Shown here: positions 59,459 to 64,000 of the stretch, piece after piece
Layout of the letters: each line of letters starts with the position of its first letter
Position numbering within the stretch: position 1 is the stretch's first letter
Source of the DNA: Deltaproteobacteria bacterium
Lineage (GTDB): Bacteria; Desulfobacterota; Desulfovibrionia; Desulfovibrionales; Desulfovibrionaceae
NCBI GenBank assembly: GCA_031285295.1
Contig: JAITWK010000024.1
Location: forward strand, 1 to 64,000
Direction: 5' to 3'
DNA length: 64,000 nucleotides
Notes under the pieces: model-generated
The model's database searches: none
Told to the model about the DNA's origin: nothing
The model's input: the letters and a program-made list of their open reading frames with translations, nothing else
Made by a program: the position numbers and the translations under genes

Positions 59459-60085
59459 ATGCCGCTTAATATTGTGAACCATCCCCTGATCAAACACAAG
59501 CTCGGCCTGTTGCGCCGCCACAATCTTTCCGTAAAGGAATTTCGCGATCTTTCCAACGAGATCTGCCGCCTGCTTACCTATGAGGCTACCAAGGATCTGG
59601 ATACGGAAAGCGTCAGCGTACAGGGCTGGGCCGGGCCGGTGGAAGTGGAACGCATCAAGGGGAAAAAGATAACCGTGGTGCCGATCCTGCGCGCTGGCAT
59701 AGGTATGCTGGACGGCTTTACCGACATGATCCCGGGCGCGAAAATAAGCATAGTGGGCTTTTTCCGCAACGAGGAAACGCTGGAGCCGGTGCAGTACTAT
59801 GTGAAGCTGGCCAAAGACATTAAGGAACGTGAAGCGATTATACTCGACCCCATGCTGGCCACCGGCGGAACCACCGTGGCAACCATTGATTTGCTCAAAA
59901 AGGCCGGTTGCACCAAAGTCAAAGGACTGTTCCTGGTGGCCGCGCCGGAAGGCGTGGAGCGCGTGCTTACGGCCCACCCGGATATGGAAATCTATACCGC
60001 CTCTTTGGACAAACAACTGAATGAAAAAGGCTACATCCTGCCCGGACTGGGCGATGCCGGCGACAAAATTTTCGGGACCAAATAA
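59459..60085 (+). CDS. upp: Uracil phosphoribosyltransferase
   Basis: A 208-residue pyrimidine-salvage enzyme making UMP from uracil and [36 protein letters not shown] (PRPP loop) and the C-terminal [18 protein letters not shown] are intact. The ATG at 59459 (MPLNIVNHP) has CGGGAG five bases before. Its leader contains a short hairpin (ACGCGGCC-TTAT-GGCC...GCGT, 59423-59444) after a run of ten A, possibly regulatory. uraA follows directly. Confidence 0.96.
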   Translation: MPLNIVNHPLIKHKLGLLRRHNLSVKEFRDLSNEICRLLTYEATKDLDTESVSVQGWAGPVEVERIKGKKITVVPILRAGIGMLDGFTDMIPGAKISIVGFFRNEETLEPVQYYVKLAKDIKEREAIILDPMLATGGTTVATIDLLKKAGCTKVKGLFLVAAPEGVERVLTAHPDMEIYTASLDKQLNEKGYILPGLGDAGDKIFGTK

Positions 60086-60086
60086 A

Positions 60087-61325
60087 ATGTCAAAAAACAA
60101 TTCCACCATTTCCAGCCTGGATTACAGCTTTAACCCCCGCCATGCGCTGATCGGATCGCAAATGTTCTTTGTGGCTTTCGGCGCTCTGGTGCTGGTGCCG
60201 CTGCTGACCGGGCTAAACCCCAGTGTGGCCATGTTCACGGCTGGCCTTGGTACGCTGGCCTTTCAAATTATCACCAAAGGGCGGGTGCCGATTTTTCTGG
60301 CTTCCTCCTTTGCCTTCATCCTGCCCATCCAGCAGGGCATTGCGCAATGGGGGCTGCCTGCCACCCTTTGCGGCCTGGTGGCTTCGGGCATACTTTACAT
60401 GCTCCTGAGCTTTCTGGTGCTCAAGCAGGGCGTGCGCATCATCGAGCGCTTCCTGCCATCCATCGTAACCGGGCCGGTTATCATGGTTATCGGGCTTTCG
60501 CTGGCCCCGGTGGGCGTGAACATGGCTTTCGGCAACGGCACCTCCATTCCGCCCGAAACCAGCCTAACTATTGCCATGATTTCCCTGGGGGCCACCATCC
60601 TTGCCACCATCTGGGGACGCGGCCTGATAAAACTCATACCGATCATCTGCGGCATTGTTGTGGGTTACGCGGTTTCGCTCGGTGTGGGCATTGTGGATTT
60701 TGCTCCGGTAAAAGCCGCGCCCTGGCTGGCTATTCCAGATTTCACCATGCCGGAATGGAACTGGCAGGCCGTTCTTTATATCGTTCCCATTGCCATTGCC
60801 CCGGCCATTGAGCATGTGGGCAACGTCTTTGCCATCAGCGCCGTCACCGGACGCGATTATACCAAAGATCCCGGCCTGCACCGCACCTTGCTGGGCGATG
60901 GCGTGGCTACCATGCTGGCCTCTTTTGTGGGCGGCCCGCCCAACACTACCTATGCCGAAGTGACCGGCGGAGTGGTGCTTACCCGTGCCTTCAACCCCGG
61001 CGTTATGACCTGGGCGGCCATAAGCGCCATCTGCCTGGCTTTTGTGGGCAAACTCGGCGCCCTGCTTATGACCATCCCGGTGCCGGTCATGGGCGGCATC
61101 ATGATTCTGCTTTTCGGGGCCATTGTGGTGGTTGGCATGAACAGCCTGGCTCACTGCAAACAAGATCTTACCGCGCCGCGCAACATGGTGATCATTTCCG
61201 TAATCATGGTCTTCGGCCTAGGTGGCATGGTTATCGGCAGCGGCGACCTGGCCCTCAAGGGCATTGGCCTGGCCGGTATCAGCGGATTGTTGTTGCACCT
61301 CATCATTCCTGGCGGAAAGTCTTAG
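60087..61325 (+). CDS. uraA: Uracil permease (NCS2 family)
   Basis: A 412-residue transporter with about fourteen hydrophobic segments. MFFVAFGALVLVPLLTGLNPSVAMFTAGLGTL, the TM10 region AIAPAIEHVGNVFAIS with the conserved Glu-His, and GDGVATMLASFVGGPPNTTYAEVTGGV match UraA. It starts one base after the upp stop codon, so upp-uraA is a salvage operon. The stop touches repeat E3. Confidence 0.94.
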   Translation: MSKNNSTISSLDYSFNPRHALIGSQMFFVAFGALVLVPLLTGLNPSVAMFTAGLGTLAFQIITKGRVPIFLASSFAFILPIQQGIAQWGLPATLCGLVASGILYMLLSFLVLKQGVRIIERFLPSIVTGPVIMVIGLSLAPVGVNMAFGNGTSIPPETSLTIAMISLGATILATIWGRGLIKLIPIICGIVVGYAVSLGVGIVDFAPVKAAPWLAIPDFTMPEWNWQAVLYIVPIAIAPAIEHVGNVFAISAVTGRDYTKDPGLHRTLLGDGVATMLASFVGGPPNTTYAEVTGGVVLTRAFNPGVMTWAAISAICLAFVGKLGALLMTIPVPVMGGIMILLFGAIVVVGMNSLAHCKQDLTAPRNMVIISVIMVFGLGGMVIGSGDLALKGIGLAGISGLLLHLIIPGGKS

Positions 61326-61470
61326 GCAGAGCCGTCACGAGCGCCTTTTTGCCCCTGACTGCGTCAAAAAGCTTTTTTATTCCGGTCGAGTACCAAAAGA
61401 GTACACTTCCTCCATAAAAGAGCTTTTTTTCTTGTCAGAGAACAAAAATCCATCTCGTGACGACTCTGCC
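61325..61470. repeat. Palindromic intergenic repeat, copy E3
   Basis: 146 bp with 17-bp near-perfect ends (GGCAGAGCCGTCACGAG / CTCGTGACGACTCTGCC, one mismatch) and central CGAGTACCAAAAGAGTAC; long A/T-rich arms with AAAAAGC/GCTTTTT. It begins in the uraA stop codon. Confidence 0.88.
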
Positions 61471-61493
61471 TTCTGCCAAAAAATACTTGTTTA

Positions 61494-61574
61494 AACCCAC
61501 TCCCCTAAAGAAACGCCATCCCTCAACCGAAAAGAGATGTTGAGGGATGGCGATCTTTTTTAGGGGAGTGGGTT
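61494..61574 (+). promoter_or_regulatory. Large hairpin that encloses a terminator and the ribosome-binding site of the flagellin-like gene
   Basis: The left arm 61494-61527 pairs with 61539-61574. The inner stem CGCCATCCCTCAAC/GTTGAGGGATGGCG (14 bp) is followed by GATCTTTTTT, an intrinsic terminator. The outer stem pairs AACCCACTCCCCTAAA with TTTAGGGGAGTGGGTT (16 bp), which contains AGGGGAG, the ribosome-binding site of the ATG at 61575. Translation and transcription of the next gene should both depend on this structure. Confidence 0.75.
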
Positions 61575-62450
61575 ATGGCATATTATTACGACCCCAACAG
61601 CGCAGCGCAATATGCGATGCAGCTTTTGCGCGGCCAGATGGTCACGCAAATTATCAGTGGGCAAGCAGGACAGTTTGGCGGCATCGGCGGCATGAGCCTG
61701 AACGAATTTATGCTCGGCAAGCCGGAAAAACCCAAGCGCAGCGGCACCGACATCATGAACGATGCCCTGACCGGCCTGATCCGCAGCGATGCGGGCATGT
61801 TGCGTCAGGCCTCCAAAAACATGAACGAAGGTGGCGCACTGGTTAAAATTGCCTCCAAGGGCCTGAAAAACATCGATGAAAAGCTCACCCGGATGCAAGA
61901 TATTATTGACCTGCTGCGCGATGACACTTCACAAAAAAATGATGTTTTGATCTCTGAATACAACGACCTGGCGCAAGGCGTGGCCGCAACGGTTAGCAAT
62001 ACTGACTACAACGGCATCAAGCTTTTGGACGGCAGCGCCTGGGATAGCGACGAGCGGGTAAGCAAAAACGCGGACGGCAATACCGGCAAAATCAGCTTGC
62101 AGGCCGGCAAGGAAAGTACGGATCTGACTCTCTTTAACCTGGAAGGCCTGAAAACCGGGCTTAATCCGCTGGTTTATCCGAATACAGGCGACCAAACCAC
62201 CTGGGAAGCCCGCCTGAACAGGGCCGAAAGCATGGTTGATTCGGCCAGCAGCATGGTTTCGGGTATGCGGCAAAGCTATGAGGCCAGAAGCGGCCTCTAC
62301 GCTTCGGAGGCCAACTTTTATGAGCGGCAGGCCGGTATTCTGGAAGAAGCGGCCAAGCGTTCCAGACCCAACGACGAGCAAAGCCTGAAAGACGCCATTC
62401 TGGACATTCTGCTGCGCGATCAGGGCGGCTTGTTTGATAGAAATACCTAA
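61575..62450 (+). CDS. Short flagellin-like protein
   Basis: A 291-residue protein. MLRQASKNMNEGGALVKIASKGLKNIDEKLTRMQDIIDLL aligns (in pieces) with the flagellin D1 N-terminal region (QASRNANDG...EGALNEINNNLQRVREL). SEYNDLAQGVAATVSNTDYNGIKLLDGS matches the flagellin block ending TQFNGVKLL. The C-terminal helix NRAESMVDSASSMVSGMRQSYEARSGLYAS recalls the flagellin C-terminus. The usual N-terminal MALxINTN start is replaced by MAYYYDPNSAAQYAMQLL, and D2/D3 domains are missing. It could be a minor filament, hook-associated or non-flagellar secreted protein. Its ribosome-binding site lies in a large hairpin. Confidence 0.75.
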   Translation: MAYYYDPNSAAQYAMQLLRGQMVTQIISGQAGQFGGIGGMSLNEFMLGKPEKPKRSGTDIMNDALTGLIRSDAGMLRQASKNMNEGGALVKIASKGLKNIDEKLTRMQDIIDLLRDDTSQKNDVLISEYNDLAQGVAATVSNTDYNGIKLLDGSAWDSDERVSKNADGNTGKISLQAGKESTDLTLFNLEGLKTGLNPLVYPNTGDQTTWEARLNRAESMVDSASSMVSGMRQSYEARSGLYASEANFYERQAGILEEAAKRSRPNDEQSLKDAILDILLRDQGGLFDRNT

Positions 62451-62465
62451 CGCATTTGATAGGTT

Positions 62466-62563
62466 GGTAGTGCCTGCTTTTGTCGTCAGACTTGCTCTTC
62501 TGATACTTGACCGGAGCAAAAAACGATGCCTGACGAAGTATCACGGCAAAATGAGGCACTACC
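62466..62563. repeat. Palindromic intergenic repeat, copy E5 (internally shortened)
   Basis: 98 bp between GGTAGTGCCT and AGGCACTACC; the central palindrome of E4 has been lost, leaving GATACTTGACCGGAGC. Confidence 0.85.
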
Positions 62564-62648
62564 CGATTGCCTCAATCCTCCGAACCAAGTAAGATACCTT
62601 ACGCCCAACCAGACGTATTTTGTGTAACGTCTTAATTTGAGCCAACTT

Positions 62649-62680
62649 GGTAGCGCCTGCTTCTGACGTCAGGCAAGGAA
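62649..62680. repeat. Left half of the palindromic repeat, copy E6
   Basis: GGTAGCGCCTGCTTCTGACG and TCAGGCAAGGAA match the left arm of E4, with no right arm. It runs into the AAAAGGAG ribosome-binding site of the ferritin-like gene. Confidence 0.7.
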
Positions 62681-62694
62681 AAGGAGACTAACAT

Positions 62695-63168
62695 ATGGCC
62701 AGTTTTGTTAATGCGGCGGATGTAATTGCTTCGGCTGTTGAAATCGAGCGCCGGGGACACAAATTTTACCAGCAGGCCGAACAGGCTGCTGCTGGCAAGG
62801 AAGCCAAAGAATTTTTCGCCTTCATGGCCGGGGAAGAGCTGAAGCACGAAAAACTTTTCGCCTCCATGCTTGAGCGCGTCGGTGGCCTGGAGTTGCCTAC
62901 CGGCAGTACGGATCAGGAATATCTGGCCTATGTGGAAGCCACCCTGGATTCGCACATGCTTTTCACTATAGGCGGAATCCCTGCAAATCTTGACGGGCGC
63001 GATCCTTTTATCGCCGCTCTGGGCTTTGAAAAAGATACCATCGTCTATTTTCTGGCCATGCTGGATTTGCTGCCGGAAAGCGAACAACACCACGTTGTCC
63101 AGTGCATTGACGAAGAAAAGCGCCATATCGTGCTGATTCACAACAAAAGAAAAGCCCTTAAAAAGTAG
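62695..63168 (+). CDS. Ferritin-like (rubrerythrin-type) diiron protein
   Basis: A 157-residue four-helix protein with diiron ligands: E17 in VEIERRGHKFY, E47/H50 in GEELKHEKLF, and later E in SHMLF region and EEKRHIVL near 137-142. There is no rubredoxin domain (no CxxC pairs), so it is the erythrin-only type. Probable peroxide or iron handling in an anaerobe. AAAAGGAG lies eight bases before the ATG. Flanked by repeat remnants E6 and E7. Confidence 0.85.
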   Translation: MASFVNAADVIASAVEIERRGHKFYQQAEQAAAGKEAKEFFAFMAGEELKHEKLFASMLERVGGLELPTGSTDQEYLAYVEATLDSHMLFTIGGIPANLDGRDPFIAALGFEKDTIVYFLAMLDLLPESEQHHVVQCIDEEKRHIVLIHNKRKALKK

Positions 63169-63198
63169 GTAATGCCTGCGCCCCAAGCAGGCACTACC
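63168..63198. repeat. Minimal hairpin of the palindromic repeat family, copy E7
   Basis: GGTAATGCCTGC-GCCCCAA-GCAGGCACTACC: only the outer arms of the GGTAGTGCCT type remain. It starts in the stop codon of the ferritin-like gene. Confidence 0.75.
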
Positions 63199-63214
63199 AA
63201 AAGAAAATATCCCG

Positions 63215-64000
63215 GTGAACCAGGATTATCACAACATCGCGCCGATTTATGATTTGATCGCGGCCCGGTTTCTTGCCGGGCCGCACCGTGATTTGGCGGC
63301 TGCTCTGACAAGCGGACGCTTGCCGCTCCCGGTTCTGGATATCGGCTGCGGCACTGGCCTGCTCTTGCGCGAGCTTGAACAAGCCGGAGTCACGGCCGTG
63401 GGCTTGGATCACTCGCCGCACATGCTTGCGCGGGCGCGAAAAAATCTGGCTGGCGAAACCTGTGCCGCCAGATCGGCGTCAATTTCAGCCAGAAGCGAAA
63501 AAAACTCCCTTGGCGTAGCTAAAACCAGCACTCCCCAACTGGTGCTCGGATCAGCCGAAGCGCTGCCTTTTGCCGACAACAGCTTTGATGCGGCAATACT
63601 TTCTTTGATGCTGCATGAGTGTGGATCACACAAAGACAAAAAAGACGGTGAAGAAGACGCCGCTCACGAAGCCACGGCGCTGCGCATACTTGGCGAGGCG
63701 GCCAGGGTAAGCAAACGCATTCTTGTACTGGAATGGAAAATGCCGGAGCGCAATCTTGATTATCTGTTCCATCCGCCCGTGCGAATCATTGAGCGCATGG
63801 CAGGCAGGCGGCACTATCGTAATTTTTGCGCCTTTATGGCCGCCGGTGGCATGGAAGGGCTGATCTGGCGCTACAACCAACAGTGCTACAACCCCGAAAG
63901 CGGCCCGAAGCTGCTGATAAGCGAAAACAAATTCCTGCGCCTGGGTACGATGGTACTATTGGATGTGCGGCGGCAAGACAATAAACAGCAAAACGGCTAA
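63215..64000 (+). CDS. Class I SAM-dependent methyltransferase
   Basis: A 261-residue protein, complete (TAA at 63998-64000 is the last codon in the window), start GTG at 63215. Motif I VLDIGCGTGLLLRELE (about residues 40-55), motif II VGLDHSPHMLARAR, and LVLGSAEALPFADNSFDAAIL (motif III/IV), the UbiE/Methyltransf_11 pattern. An insertion of about 30 residues after motif II (ARSASISARSEKNSLG) is low-complexity. The substrate is unknown; small molecules or quinone-like lipids are typical for the family. Confidence 0.85.
   Translation: MNQDYHNIAPIYDLIAARFLAGPHRDLAAALTSGRLPLPVLDIGCGTGLLLRELEQAGVTAVGLDHSPHMLARARKNLAGETCAARSASISARSEKNSLGVAKTSTPQLVLGSAEALPFADNSFDAAILSLMLHECGSHKDKKDGEEDAAHEATALRILGEAARVSKRILVLEWKMPERNLDYLFHPPVRIIERMAGRRHYRNFCAFMAAGGMEGLIWRYNQQCYNPESGPKLLISENKFLRLGTMVLLDVRRQDNKQQNG

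Overview
The window looks like a chromosomal segment of a sulfate-reducing deltaproteobacterium close to Desulfovibrio (Desulfovibrionaceae). The evidence is a periplasmic-type formate dehydrogenase operon (alpha, beta, FdhE, class III cytochrome c), a PaaK-family ligase, two giant type V autotransporters, a RluD-CoaE fusion, and strongly GC-biased core genes with long antisense open frames. No species name can be justified from the sequence alone.

Layout. 0-4.7 kb: formate oxidation genes; the alpha subunit is cut by the window edge just after its expected active-site residue. 4.7-13.9 kb: a decayed accessory region between housekeeping genes, holding tRNA-Leu(GAG) and ending at tRNA-Phe(GAA). 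It contains a RelB/YafQ-type module whose toxin has lost its start codon, a serine-recombinase fragment, a methyltransferase-like gene, a FIST plus hybrid histidine kinase pair, a DUF4143-type ATPase, a BRO-family gene and a Fic toxin-antitoxin pair. Imperfect copies of the tRNA-Phe 3' end plus its terminator recur at 12.65 kb and 6.68 kb, which suggests successive integrations at tRNA-Phe. 14-28.4 kb: PaaK-type ligase, a membrane-embedded LuxR-type regulator, and a tandem pair of autotransporters (1387 and 2266 residues) behind a probable activator-dependent promoter. 28.4-32.3 kb: small housekeeping genes and a lytic transglycosylase. 32.3-37.5 kb: a tight seven-gene minus-strand operon with anti-sigma factor, periplasmic metal-sensor-like protein, two MacB/LolC-type permeases, ATPase, thioredoxin-fold protein and ECF sigma factor. 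37.6-49.9 kb: the core cluster uppS-cdsA-dxr-rseP-(small membrane protein)-ftsY-yicC-remA-gmk-pyrF-TPR-HDOD-fliI. 50-64 kb: an ATC-hydrolase-like gene, glycosyltransferase, two paralogous lipoproteins, two-subunit fumarase, C_GCAxxG_C_C protein, RluD-CoaE fusion, upp-uraA, a short flagellin-like protein behind a very large hairpin, a ferritin-like protein and a methyltransferase.

The most unusual non-coding signal is a family of about 30-146 bp palindromic repeats confined to 43-63.2 kb. Two end types (GTCACGAG...CTCGTGAC and GGTAGTGCCT...AGGCACTACC) share one central palindrome. Copies range from full length to half-elements and bare hairpins, and one fragment is translated in frame inside the RluD-CoaE fusion.

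No CRISPR array, rRNA operon or intact transposase was seen. All family assignments come from motifs and remembered family architecture; no database search was run.
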